Source: CAVRZR01 sp964354215 (GTDB lineage: Bacteria > Actinomycetota > Coriobacteriia > Anaerosomatales > CAVRZR01). From it: 64,000 nucleotides of DNA. The DNA is taken from NCBI GenBank assembly GCA_964354215.1, contig CAYGYT010000001.1:1-64000 (forward strand), written 5' to 3'. This document shows, one piece after another, positions 49,389 through 58,509 of the stretch. Made by a program: the position numbers and the translations under genes. The stretch's first letter is position 1; every line of letters starts with the position of its first letter. A model generated the notes under the pieces. The model was given only the letters and a program-made list of their open reading frames with translations. It did no database searches and was not told the DNA's origin.

Positions 49389-51311
49389 CTAGGGGGGTGC
49401 CAACCAGACGTCGAAGGCCAGGTCGCCGGAGAGTGGAAGAGCCAATCGCGCACGTCCGTCCTCGTTCGTCGCGGGGAGGGCCGCGTCCGAGGCGGTCAGT
49501 CGCGCATTCACGCGCGATATCCTCCAACCAGGTGGAGGCGCGACCGTGACCGTCATGGGGATGTCCTCGAGGTCCGCTTGTCTCGCGACGAAGAGCCGGT
49601 AGGACGGGGCGGCGCTCGGCGCCCGTGGCGAGCCCTCTCCGTTCGGGACGGACGACGAAGGATCGCCGGTGGCACCGCCGGTTCTCCACGCGACGGGGAC
49701 GTGGCTGACCACCGTCTCCGTGTGGGTCCGTCCTCGAAGGACCGAGAACGAGCGGCCCTCGGTCGGGAGCCCGGACTCAACGGTGCCGTGGCCTCCGCCG
49801 TCCGACGCGAACACCGTGCCCGGTGCCCGGGAGACGCGCAGCCAGTCGTCGAAGGAGTTGCGCCCGGCCAGCGCATAGGGCCCCCTGTTCGAGTACCCGA
49901 GGACAAGCGTCGACTCCGCCGAGCGGTCGGGCATGAGAGCGACCTCGTAGTCGATGGTCTTCTTCATGGCCATGTTGATCTTGCTGCCGAGGTTCATCGC
50001 GTTGGAGATGACGAGGAGATCCGTTGCGCCGCCAGACGGAGCGATCCGCCCCGACCACCCCAGAGCGACGACCGCCTCCTCCGCTCCGGGATCCGTGAAG
50101 TAGAGCTGCACGTGCTTGGCGTCGGCGGCCTTCGCCAGGGCCTGCGCTGCCTTGGCCAGTTCCCCCGGGCTAGCGCCGAGCACCCGCCGCTCGAGTTCCC
50201 CAGCGAGTGCAACGAGTACGTCCTTCCTGCCCTCGCCCCCCTTCACCATCGTGTAGTACAGCAGACGAGTGAGCAGGTTCTCGGGCGTGAACGTCTCGGA
50301 GAAGCTCTGCACCCCTATCGGGCCGAGAGCCTCCAAGAGGTACTGCATCGCGACCGTGTCCACGACGACGACGCCGTCGATCGGAGGTTGATCGTAGTCC
50401 CGCCAGAACCCGAGCATAGCGCGCGCACTCGTGGGGAAGTCGATCCACCAGTTCGCTTCTCGGAGTCCGAACTCGCTGGTCAGGGCTGCTTTGGGAGGTC
50501 GCGTGAAACCATCAGGCACGTAGGGCATCAGGAAGACGTCCCGATAGGGCGGGTCCGGCAGCGTGTAGATGTCTCGCCACTTGTCGAGTCTGACACCCGT
50601 CGGACCCACCTCGATGATGCCGTAGCTGCCGGAGAACCCCCCCGTGGGTCTCAGTTCCGCGCCGTTCTGGGAGACGACCAGGATTCGGTGCGTGGACGAC
50701 AGCAGGTACCTCTCCAGCGGCAACAGAGCGCGGAATCGGTCCAGGGACGGGGCGGCGCGTCGGAGTGCAGCCTTGGCCGAACGGACCTGCTTGGTCAGTG
50801 GCGGCACCAGACCGCGCTCGTCCAGGGCCGCGACCCGGTCGGCCACGTCGACGAGCGCGGCGAGTGCGGTTTCGACGCGCCGGCGTCTGTTCTCGAGCAA
50901 CGAGCTGAGGCCGCTCGTCGGGCTTGCTCCCGCTCTATTGGCGGGCACCTGCTGAAGTGCCGCCGCCAACTCGGCGCCGGCGGTCGAGGCGCGCAGCCCG
51001 AGCACCACGAGCGCCTGCGCCGTGGAATACTGACGCCCAACCAGAGGGACCGCGCCCACCGCTTCGCCGAGCCAGTCGGGCCCGAGCATCCCTTGTGCGC
51101 GAGAGAAGCTCCGCTTGGCGGCGCCGAATTGCGACACCGCTCCGGTCGCATCGAGAGACGCGAGACGTGTGGCAGCGGCCGCGGCCTCGGCCTTCCCCTT
51201 CTTCGCCACGCTCGCGAGACCGGCTGCCCACCCGTATGCCCCCGCCACGAGCACGATCACGAGCGCGGCAACGGCGGTCACGATGATGGCCGAGCGGATC
51301 GGACGCTTCAT
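49389..51311 (-). CDS. DUF4012 surface protein
   Basis: From the ATG at 51311 the 640-residue protein has an N-terminal transmembrane anchor (AIIVTAVAALVIVLVAGAYG), an alpha-helical region (about 35-230) and a DUF4012 domain. The domain includes YLLSSTHRILVVSQNGAELR followed by PTGGFSGSYGIIEV, and later WDYDQPPIDGVVVVDTVAMQ. DUF4012 proteins are common in Actinobacteria and are thought to be LytR-CpsA-like or envelope-associated, but no activity is established. It separates two cytochrome paralogues. The start has only a weak AGGA site. Confidence 0.82.
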   Translation of the reverse strand: MKRPIRSAIIVTAVAALVIVLVAGAYGWAAGLASVAKKGKAEAAAAATRLASLDATGAVSQFGAAKRSFSRAQGMLGPDWLGEAVGAVPLVGRQYSTAQALVVLGLRASTAGAELAAALQQVPANRAGASPTSGLSSLLENRRRRVETALAALVDVADRVAALDERGLVPPLTKQVRSAKAALRRAAPSLDRFRALLPLERYLLSSTHRILVVSQNGAELRPTGGFSGSYGIIEVGPTGVRLDKWRDIYTLPDPPYRDVFLMPYVPDGFTRPPKAALTSEFGLREANWWIDFPTSARAMLGFWRDYDQPPIDGVVVVDTVAMQYLLEALGPIGVQSFSETFTPENLLTRLLYYTMVKGGEGRKDVLVALAGELERRVLGASPGELAKAAQALAKAADAKHVQLYFTDPGAEEAVVALGWSGRIAPSGGATDLLVISNAMNLGSKINMAMKKTIDYEVALMPDRSAESTLVLGYSNRGPYALAGRNSFDDWLRVSRAPGTVFASDGGGHGTVESGLPTEGRSFSVLRGRTHTETVVSHVPVAWRTGGATGDPSSSVPNGEGSPRAPSAAPSYRLFVARQADLEDIPMTVTVAPPPGWRISRVNARLTASDAALPATNEDGRARLALPLSGDLAFDVWLAPP

Positions 51312-51440
51312 GTTCCTAGGGTACAGCCGCCTGCTCCTCGTCGCGCTCATCCGCTCGACACCGGGAGCCCCTGACACCGCGGGAGCGACGCCGGGGGCAG
51401 AAGAGCTAGGCGCCCCCGCACCCTGGATGACAGCGGGACA

Positions 51441-52871
51441 CTACCTCGTGCGGTCACCGCCGAAGTACTCGGGGACCGTCCGCACCTTCCTGCGGCGTCG
51501 ACGCCGGACAAGGGCGAAGACGACTCCCGCAACAATCAACGCGCCGAGCAGCGCCGCGGCTCCTGCAAGCAGCTGCGAGGTGCTCACGCTCGCTCCGCGC
51601 TCGGCCCGACGTTTCGCCTGTTTCGACCCGTAGACCACCTTCTGAGCGCGTGCCATCTCGGTCACGGGGTTCTCGACTCGCGCCTTCTTTGCCATCTCCT
51701 CCGGGAACGACTTGTAGTTCAGGACTGCTTCTACCGCTACGCCGCCCTCGGTTGTCATCGGGAACGCATACGTGGAGTGCACGGCGTTCTTGGGCGGGAT
51801 TCGGTCGTCTGACTGAACAGCCACCGCGTCCCAGAGCTGGACGGGGTAGCGTCCCTCGGCGTCTCGGTACACCGTCCCGAACTGACGACGGCCCAGCAGT
51901 CGCTTCGCCCCATCGGGAGAGACCGCGTTCACCTCGAGCCACATCTGGCGGATCTCCGCGACTCCCGCCGGGATGTAGTGTCCGGCCCCGACGTTCGCGA
52001 CGGTGACCTTCACCGATCCGGTCGTTCCGGGCTCGACCACGTCGGACGCCTCGAGCGAGACCCGTGCGGCAGCTTTGAGGTTCATGCGCGCCCGGGGGGC
52101 GTTGCCCAGGGGCACGTTCGCGCCGACGAAGTTCATGAGGTAGACGAAGTTCCGGATCGGTCCCATGGGGGCGGCCCGGCCAACGGTCGGCCCTCCGCCT
52201 GGCCGAGCGCTCATGTGGCAGTCCTGACACACAATGCCGAGGGCCGCGTAGGGCCCCGCTTTCCACTCGGGGTAGGTCGTGTCGAGCATGACCCCCGTGG
52301 TGGGGTGCTTGAGTGTATGGCACGCGCCACAGAACTCCGCGCTCGTGTGGAACTTGGAGAAGGCGTTCTTGTGAGTCGGCGCCGACGAATCGGGGTACTG
52401 GGCTCGCTTCGTGCCGTTGGCCCGCAGCTTCTGAGAGGCGTTTCGTATCGGCTTCTTCGTGCCGGTGACCTGGTGGCAGAAGTCGCAGGTCACTCCCTCC
52501 TTGCTCTGAGGAGAGAGCTTCGACTCGCCTTTCGTCTGCCCCGCCATAGTTCCGATAGGCGTGTGGCAGGTGTCGCAGAACGTACCGAGGCTCCCGCCCG
52601 TGGCTTTGTTGGCCTCTTGCTTCTTGACCACGTACACGGGGTCGTAGAGAGCCTTCGCGTGCATCGACAGAGCCCATTCGTCACGCTGCTGCCCATGGCA
52701 CGTGCAGGAGGTGGCGGGCTGGAAGCGTTTCGCAGGGATGTCTGGCAGCGCCTCGGCCTGCTGCGGCAGCATGCAGAGGAGTACCGAGGCGATCGCACAC
52801 GCGGAGACGACCGCGCCGGCTCGAATCGCTCGCAGAGTGGGGCGGGGAGGTGTGCTGGTGGTTCGTGCCAT
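51441..52871 (-). CDS. Membrane-anchored multihaem c-type cytochrome (copy 2)
   Basis: The ATG at 52871 follows GGAGG. The 476-residue protein has a signal peptide (AGAVVSACAIASVLLCMLPQ), haem motifs FCDTCHT, TCDFCHQ, FCGACHT and VCQDCHM, and SCTCHGQ of the C-x-C-H type. The same beta domain (VTVANVGAGHYIPAGVAEIR), a transmembrane helix and a basic tail follow. Order and spacing of motifs are the same as in copy 1, so the pair is a duplication. It differs by an extended charged tail (FGGDRTR). Probably the two have related but distinct redox partners. Confidence 0.86.
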   Translation of the reverse strand: MARTTSTPPRPTLRAIRAGAVVSACAIASVLLCMLPQQAEALPDIPAKRFQPATSCTCHGQQRDEWALSMHAKALYDPVYVVKKQEANKATGGSLGTFCDTCHTPIGTMAGQTKGESKLSPQSKEGVTCDFCHQVTGTKKPIRNASQKLRANGTKRAQYPDSSAPTHKNAFSKFHTSAEFCGACHTLKHPTTGVMLDTTYPEWKAGPYAALGIVCQDCHMSARPGGGPTVGRAAPMGPIRNFVYLMNFVGANVPLGNAPRARMNLKAAARVSLEASDVVEPGTTGSVKVTVANVGAGHYIPAGVAEIRQMWLEVNAVSPDGAKRLLGRRQFGTVYRDAEGRYPVQLWDAVAVQSDDRIPPKNAVHSTYAFPMTTEGGVAVEAVLNYKSFPEEMAKKARVENPVTEMARAQKVVYGSKQAKRRAERGASVSTSQLLAGAAALLGALIVAGVVFALVRRRRRRKVRTVPEYFGGDRTR

Positions 52872-52947
52872 CCGTCGCCTCCAAGCGCCGGTCGCCCGTT
52901 TGCCCCACAAACAGGCTACCTGAAGTCCACCCCGTCGTCCTACTGCA

Positions 52948-52979
52948 CGAAGACCCCAGCGGTACCGCCGGGGTCTTCG
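52948..52979 (-). terminator. GC-rich hairpin after the small exported protein
   Basis: CGAAGACCCC (52948-52957) pairs with GGGGTCTTCG (52970-52979) in a 10-bp stem. It begins 26 bp past the stop of the 53005-53325 gene. There is no U tract. Confidence 0.5.
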
Positions 52980-53004
52980 GATTCTCGACTCGGGCTGAGA
53001 GACG

Positions 53005-53325
53005 TCAGGCAGGGGCTCCGGTCTTTCGGCTGGCCAGAACACCCCAGACGACGATCGCGACGATCGCGACGAGCGACGAGACTGCCCAAAACAGGTTCAG
53101 CAGGTCGCCCTCCTTGCTCCACGGCGTCGTGGCCTTCGCCTCGGCCGCAGTCGCGTCGGGCGGAGCCTCGGGCAACACGATGAGCGGGGCCACGACCACG
53201 ACTTTCTTCGCAGCCGTGGTGGCCGCGGTCGTCGTGGGCGTGGCCGTAGCGGCAAACCCTGCTGCAGGCAGCGTGAAGGTCAGGAGCACGAGCAGGCACG
53301 CGAGTGTGAGCAGTACGCGCTTCAT
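53005..53325 (-). CDS. Small exported membrane protein beside the cytochrome genes
   Basis: The 106-residue product has a signal peptide (VLLTLACLLVLLTFTLPAAG), a Thr/Ala/Pro-rich linker and a C-terminal transmembrane helix (FWAVSSLVAIVAIVVWGVLA). It lacks Cys outside the signal and binds no haem. I recognise no family. It lies upstream of and in the same direction as the second cytochrome gene, about 130 bp apart, so a role as an anchor or assembly subunit is possible. Confidence 0.6.
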   Translation of the reverse strand: MKRVLLTLACLLVLLTFTLPAAGFAATATPTTTAATTAAKKVVVVAPLIVLPEAPPDATAAEAKATTPWSKEGDLLNLFWAVSSLVAIVAIVVWGVLASRKTGAPA

Positions 53326-53515
53326 GAATGACCTCCGGCGCCGCTGGGGCCGCTATCCTGGTGCGACCGTTCGTGGCCGACGATACCACACCCTCGGACG
53401 CTCTTCCCACCCTCTAACTGCGGGCTCCGTGCACGCGTGCGGGTCGCGCCGTTGGCGGGGATGGGGTAGAAACGTCTCGATAGGAAACCACGGCCACTGA
53501 GAGGATGGTGCACGC

Positions 53516-54025
53516 ATGGTTGAGATGTATCGCTGCAAGGGGTGTGGGTACTTCCATGTCGGACCGGCCCCGGACACGTGTCCCGTGTGCGGCGCGTCGA
53601 AGGGCATGTTCGTCGAATACGCGGGACCCGGCGACCTGACGGGCACGAAGACGCTCGAGAACCTCAAGGCCGCGTTCGCGGGCGAGTCGCAGGCAAATCG
53701 CCGCTACACGATGTTCAAGCGCGTGGCGGAGCTCGAGCGCGCGCCAGCCTCGGCGATCTCCGCGTTCGAACGGGCAGGCAGCGAGGAGACAGCGCATGCG
53801 CTTGGCCACCTCGCCTACATGGGAGCGGTCGGCACGACGGCCGACAATCTCCGCGCCGCGGCAGCCGGTGAGGAGTACGAGACGGTCGACATGTATCCGT
53901 CCTTCGCCGAGACCGCCGAGGCCGAGGGGCATCCCGAGATCGCCTACTACTTCCGGGCCGTCGGACGTTTCGAGAACGAGCATCGCAAGGAGTACGTCGG
54001 CGCACTGGGGGAGCTTGAGTCGTAG
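53516..54025 (+). CDS. Rubrerythrin with N-terminal rubredoxin domain (reverse type)
   Basis: The 169-residue protein has a rubredoxin-like centre at the N-terminus (C7/C10 and C22/C25 in YRCKGCGYFHVG and TCPVCG). A four-helix ferritin-like domain follows with the diiron ligands in GESQANRRY (Glu), GSEETAHALGHL (Glu, His) and ENEHRKEYVG (Glu, His). Normal rubrerythrins have the order reversed; this is the reverse rubrerythrin arrangement. It reduces hydrogen peroxide in anaerobes using NAD(P)H-linked electron donors. It is transcribed with rlmN, which begins directly after its stop. GAGAGGATGG precedes the ATG. Confidence 0.92.
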   Translation: MVEMYRCKGCGYFHVGPAPDTCPVCGASKGMFVEYAGPGDLTGTKTLENLKAAFAGESQANRRYTMFKRVAELERAPASAISAFERAGSEETAHALGHLAYMGAVGTTADNLRAAAAGEEYETVDMYPSFAETAEAEGHPEIAYYFRAVGRFENEHRKEYVGALGELES

Positions 54026-55099
54026 GTGGGTTGGCCAGAGGAACCGGTCGGCATCAAGGGCCTCAGTCGTCCCCTCCTCGACGAACGTCTACGAGCGCTC
54101 GGCGCGCCGCGCTATCGTACGTCGCAGGTCGTGCGGTGGCTCTACGCGCGGGGAGCCCGTTCGTACGACGAGATGACAGATCTTCCAGCAGGTCTGCGGG
54201 CGTCGCTCGCGGACCTGCTTGCTCTTCCAGTGCCTACCATCGTCACGCGTCAGGCGTCCGAGATCGATGACACGCGCAAGTACCTGCTTCGCCTCGGCGA
54301 TGGCGAACTGGTGGAGGTCGTGGGCCTTCCTACCGCGGACCGGCTGACCGTCTGCTTCTCGACGCAGGTGGGCTGCGCGATGGCGTGCGCGTTCTGCGCG
54401 ACCGGTGTCTCCGGCTACGTGCGCGACCTCGCACCCGGTGAGATGGTTGACCAGGTGCGAATCGTGGCCGAGGACTACGGCCGCCGTGTGTCGAACGCGG
54501 TCGCCATGGGGCAAGGGGAGCCGTTCGCGAACTACGATGCGGTCTTGGCGGGGCTGCGGTTCTTGAACGACGCCGATGCGCTCGGAATCGGTGCCCGCCA
54601 CCTCACTGTTTCGACATGCGGCGTGGTAGGCGGTATCAGACGCCTTGCCGAGGAGCCCGAGCAGTTCACGCTGGCGGTGTCGCTACACTCCGCCGTGCAG
54701 TCGACCCGGGACCGTCTCATGCCCGGAGTCCGCGGTATGCCGCTCATGATGCTGCGGAGCACCCTTCTCGACTACGCGTCGAGGACAGGACGCAGGCCAA
54801 GCCTGGAATACGCGCTGATTGATGGCGTGAACGACACGGACGCCGAGCTGTCCGCCCTCGTGCAGTTCGCTCGCGGGATGCTCGTGCACGTCAACCTGAT
54901 ACCCGCCAATCCCGTCGCGGGGTTGGCGTTCGAGCGCTCCTCGGCTCATCGGGCTCGGCTGTTCGAGGAACGGCTCGCGCGCGCGGGCATCGAGGCATCG
55001 GTCCGCACCGAGCGAGGAGCGGACATCGACGCCGCGTGTGGGCAGCTTAGAGGGCGTGCCGAGGCTCCCGCGCGTGGCTTCTACGGTGAAGACACCTGA
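54026..55099 (+). CDS. rlmN: 23S rRNA (adenine-2503-C2) methyltransferase RlmN
   Basis: The 357-residue radical-SAM enzyme has an N-terminal HhH-like domain (residues 15-90) and the 4Fe-4S site C-x3-C-x2-C in CAMACAFC with the methyl-carrying Cys near the C-terminus (DIDAACGQLRG). VSLHSAVQSTRDRLMP and LIPANPVAG are typical. It methylates C2 of A2503 in 23S rRNA and the matching tRNA adenosine. The GTG follows the rubrerythrin TAG directly; the ribosome-binding site lies inside that gene. Its end overlaps addA by 19 bp tail to tail. Confidence 0.95.
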   Translation: MGWPEEPVGIKGLSRPLLDERLRALGAPRYRTSQVVRWLYARGARSYDEMTDLPAGLRASLADLLALPVPTIVTRQASEIDDTRKYLLRLGDGELVEVVGLPTADRLTVCFSTQVGCAMACAFCATGVSGYVRDLAPGEMVDQVRIVAEDYGRRVSNAVAMGQGEPFANYDAVLAGLRFLNDADALGIGARHLTVSTCGVVGGIRRLAEEPEQFTLAVSLHSAVQSTRDRLMPGVRGMPLMMLRSTLLDYASRTGRRPSLEYALIDGVNDTDAELSALVQFARGMLVHVNLIPANPVAGLAFERSSAHRARLFEERLARAGIEASVRTERGADIDAACGQLRGRAEAPARGFYGEDT

Positions 55100-58000
55100 C
55101 CCGGCGCCCTGCCCGGCTCGACAGGACAGAGGCTGTGGAACGCGGGACACTCGTCGCAGGTCCGTGGTTGGTAGTGCCCCAACGGTGGAAAGACTCCCCT
55201 GCCGATATCGGAGACGATGCCGCTGATCTCGGTCTCGATCTCGCGCAGGTCCTCGCGTCGGTAGCTGAAGCGCGTCTCCTCGCCTCCCGCTTCCAGCTTG
55301 AAGAACACCGCCTCCAGATGCTCGATGTTGGGCTGCGCGCTGAACACGGCGAGCGCGTAGCACGCCGACTGAAGCCGCCATCGTTCGAACGAGAATGAAT
55401 CCGGCGCAGAGACCCCGGTCTTGTAGTCGACCACGAGCGCTTCTCGTCCATCGAGCGCGAGGAGGTCGATAGCGCCGTCGACCACCGTCTCGGAGACTGC
55501 CACCCCAAACGGGACCTCGCGAAGGACCGTCCCCGCGGAACTCACCGCCCGAGCGAGCGGGCTCGCGGCAAAAGCGGTCACCGCCCGCCGGACGCGGTCG
55601 AGATCCTCGTCGCAGAGCCCCTCTCGACGTGCCATCGCCTCGAGAGTCCCGGCCGGGGGCCTGCCTTGGTCGTCCAGGACCGACAGTGCCTGGTGCACAA
55701 CGGTACCGATCGCGCGAGCGTCCCCGGGGATACCCCGGTACGAAAGGCGGCCCACTCGTGCAACGTACGTTGCGTAGTAGCGGAACGGACAATCGAGATA
55801 GGTCTGCAGGCCCGTGTAGGAGACGCGCGTCGGCCCGCCGGGTGCGGAGGACTCGTCCGGCGCCGCGGGAGGCATCCCGGCCGGCCGTGTCGCCCCCTCC
55901 GCCTTTCTGGCCGCGACCCCCTTCTCGTCGGTCGTACACTCACCTGCCGGTCTCGCACAGTTGAGGCGGAGCCGTGCTTCCCCACATCGCCCGTCGATCG
56001 GCTCGCGCTCGCTCGCCGGCACGGCTGCGTCGACGCCGATCGCCTCGCAGATCCAGCCGATGGGCCTGTCCGGCAGCAGCTCCTTCGTGAGGTCCGCGAC
56101 CCCGAAGAGCGCGAGCGCCTGGGTCGCGCGCGTGCACGCGACGTAGAGCACGCGCTTGGACTCTGCGGTCTCCCGCTCCGTGCGCCACTCGCGCACCGCA
56201 GCCGAACTCCGCGTGTCCCGACACGACGCGAACGGTTCGTCGACCGGCAAGCGCAGCCCGAGCGTGACCTGACCGGCCGGGCTGCCGCAGTCGAAGGTGA
56301 GCGACCTTCTTGGAGGTTGGTTGCCGAGCTCGGCGAGAGCCACTACCGGGAACTCGAGTCCCTTTGCTGAGTGGACGCTCATGATGCGCACGGCGTCGAC
56401 GTCCTCGGCAGCCATAGCCGCCTGCTGCTCGTAGCGCCTGTGGCGTCGGCGCAGCTCGAGGTGGGCCAGGAAGGCGCTCGGGTCGCCGGGCTCCAGCTGT
56501 TCGAACTCCCCGGCAAGACGCGCGAACTTGAGTACGTTCGCCCACGCGCGTTCCTCGCCCGCCGCGAACAGCGTCACGTCGTAGTCCAGCTGCTCGCACG
56601 CGCGATGGATGAGGTCGTAGAGCGACGTGCGGCCCTGTTCTCGGCGTACATCCCCTACCGCCGCGAGCAAGGTACGGAGCGCCGTTTCGTCCTCCTCGAC
56701 GAGGGTCGGGCGGTTCTCGTCGCTCGCGGTCTCCCACAGACTCCGCCCGTCCGCCGACGTACGCAGTACGTACAAGGCGTCGTCTGACACGTTGGCCATG
56801 CGGCCGACGAGCATCCTCGCGAACGCCTCGTCGTCTGCGGAGTTACCGACGACGCGCAGCAGCGCCTCGAGCTCCTCGGTCTCGGGAGTATCGAAGTAGG
56901 TGCCTCCTGACGCCACGAACACGTCGAACCCGCGCGCGCTCAATGCAGATTCGAATGCCTCGGAGCGCGTCATGGCCCTCAGGAGCAGCACCAGGTCACT
57001 CTGCTGGACTCCTTCCCGCCGGAGTCGCGCGAAGTGCTCCGCGACGGCCTCTGCTTCAGCGACCGTTCGACCGAGTTCGCTGCACGCGTCGGCGTCAAGC
57101 ACAGTGAGTTCGATCCGCGGGAAGTCATCGGGCCAGGAATCGCGTTCGGGGTCGTTCCCGGCGTCGCGTTCGCCCACCTCCAGCTGCACAAAACCCTCTG
57201 GCCAGAAGGGCGCCGAGGAGAAGAGTCCGTTGAAGAACCGTACGAGTTCCGGGTGCGATCGGAAGTTCTCCGGCAGCGTGAAGACCCGCTCCCCGGGAAG
57301 CGCGCGCAGCCGTCGACGGAAGACACCGACGTCGGCGTTGCGCCAACCGTAGATCGACTGCTTCTCGTCGCCCACCGTCGCGAGCGCCCCGCCTGCGAGC
57401 TCCGCCACGACGGAGAGCTGCAGTTCGTTCGTGTCCTGGAACTCGTCGACCATCACTTCGGTAAGCAGGCGCCGGTAGCGTCGGACCAGTTCCGGATGCG
57501 CGCGCAGGAGATCGCGCGTCTTGAGCTGGAGGTCCTCGAAGTCGAGCGCACCGAGCTTCTCCTTGGCGGAGGCGTACTCTGCGGATGCCCGCCTCAGGAG
57601 TTCGACGAACCCCGCAGCGTAGCCGTCAGACACCTGCTCTGCCGCGACTTCTCTGAGGCGTGCCGCCTGCTCCTCCGCTCGAATCGCAAGCGGCTTCGCA
57701 CACGTGCGGCAGCCTTTGCTCTGCTTGAAGCCAACCAGTGCCCCGAGGATCGAGGCACCGCACTCGGATTCCCCGGTATCCACGGTCTCCAGCGACTGCA
57801 ATGCGTTCGCGAGGTGCTCGATGTTGCGCTCCTCCGTGACGCCCCGACCCGTGAGGCCGAGCATCTCGTCGAGGACCGAGCGCAGTTCGCTTCGAGCATC
57901 GGCCAACGCCGGCGCCACATCGGTTGCAGAGCCTTGCAGCGCATCGGCTCCGCGCCCGAGCGATCGCAGGTGCTCGTCCACGGTGCGGATACCGCCTTCG

Positions 58001-58509
58001 ATCTCGAGCACATCGTAGTCGGCGATCAGCCGCTGCACCTCGTCTGAACCCGACAGCGCGCTCACCGCCCGTTCGAAGGCCTGCTGTCGCACGAGGGCGG
58101 ACTGGACCTCATCCATGACCGAGAACATCGGGTCGAGCCCGGCCTCGAACGCATGCCTAGTGAGAAGCCGCCTGCACATGCCGTGGATCGTGGAAATCCA
58201 CGCGCGCTCCGCCTCGCGGGCGACATCCACGCCCACATCGCGCGCGAGCGCTCCGCGGACTCGCTGGGAGAGTTCTCCAGCTGCCTTCTCCGTGAACGTG
58301 ATTGCAACGAGGCGCTCGAGCACCCCTGTCGCACCGGACGCTCGCGCCATCGCTGCGTGTCGAACGAAGCGCGCAGTGAGCACGCGTGTCTTGCCAGAGC
58401 CGGCTGCGGCCGACACGAACAGGCCGCCAGGCGGAGCGGTCACCGCGGCTGCCTGTCGCTCGCTCAGGCTCAACGTTGGCCCCCCGGGCAAAACCCTCGA
58501 AGCCGGCAC
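55081..58509 (-). CDS. addA: AddA-type helicase-nuclease subunit
   Basis: The 1142-residue protein is a UvrD-superfamily helicase (Walker A SAAAGSGKT near residue 35, motif II VDEFQDTNE, later motifs VYVACTRATQALALFG) with a C-terminal PD-(D/E)XK nuclease (LVVDYKTG). Cys positions LDCPFRYY and CDECPAFHSLC (C-x2-C-x5-C) are a likely 4Fe-4S staple. It processes double-strand breaks with AddB. The start is the GTG at 58509, 40 bp inside the end of addB, so translation is coupled. Fe-S staples are better known in AddB than AddA. Confidence 0.85.
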   Translation of the reverse strand: MPASRVLPGGPTLSLSERQAAAVTAPPGGLFVSAAAGSGKTRVLTARFVRHAAMARASGATGVLERLVAITFTEKAAGELSQRVRGALARDVGVDVAREAERAWISTIHGMCRRLLTRHAFEAGLDPMFSVMDEVQSALVRQQAFERAVSALSGSDEVQRLIADYDVLEIEGGIRTVDEHLRSLGRGADALQGSATDVAPALADARSELRSVLDEMLGLTGRGVTEERNIEHLANALQSLETVDTGESECGASILGALVGFKQSKGCRTCAKPLAIRAEEQAARLREVAAEQVSDGYAAGFVELLRRASAEYASAKEKLGALDFEDLQLKTRDLLRAHPELVRRYRRLLTEVMVDEFQDTNELQLSVVAELAGGALATVGDEKQSIYGWRNADVGVFRRRLRALPGERVFTLPENFRSHPELVRFFNGLFSSAPFWPEGFVQLEVGERDAGNDPERDSWPDDFPRIELTVLDADACSELGRTVAEAEAVAEHFARLRREGVQQSDLVLLLRAMTRSEAFESALSARGFDVFVASGGTYFDTPETEELEALLRVVGNSADDEAFARMLVGRMANVSDDALYVLRTSADGRSLWETASDENRPTLVEEDETALRTLLAAVGDVRREQGRTSLYDLIHRACEQLDYDVTLFAAGEERAWANVLKFARLAGEFEQLEPGDPSAFLAHLELRRRHRRYEQQAAMAAEDVDAVRIMSVHSAKGLEFPVVALAELGNQPPRRSLTFDCGSPAGQVTLGLRLPVDEPFASCRDTRSSAAVREWRTERETAESKRVLYVACTRATQALALFGVADLTKELLPDRPIGWICEAIGVDAAVPASEREPIDGRCGEARLRLNCARPAGECTTDEKGVAARKAEGATRPAGMPPAAPDESSAPGGPTRVSYTGLQTYLDCPFRYYATYVARVGRLSYRGIPGDARAIGTVVHQALSVLDDQGRPPAGTLEAMARREGLCDEDLDRVRRAVTAFAASPLARAVSSAGTVLREVPFGVAVSETVVDGAIDLLALDGREALVVDYKTGVSAPDSFSFERWRLQSACYALAVFSAQPNIEHLEAVFFKLEAGGEETRFSYRREDLREIETEISGIVSDIGRGVFPPLGHYQPRTCDECPAFHSLCPVEPGRAPGQVSSP

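Noticed and set aside
49578..51374. A long plus-strand frame opposite the DUF4012 gene
   Set aside because: The minus-strand product has a membrane anchor and family motifs. The plus frame looks like complement-strand filler.
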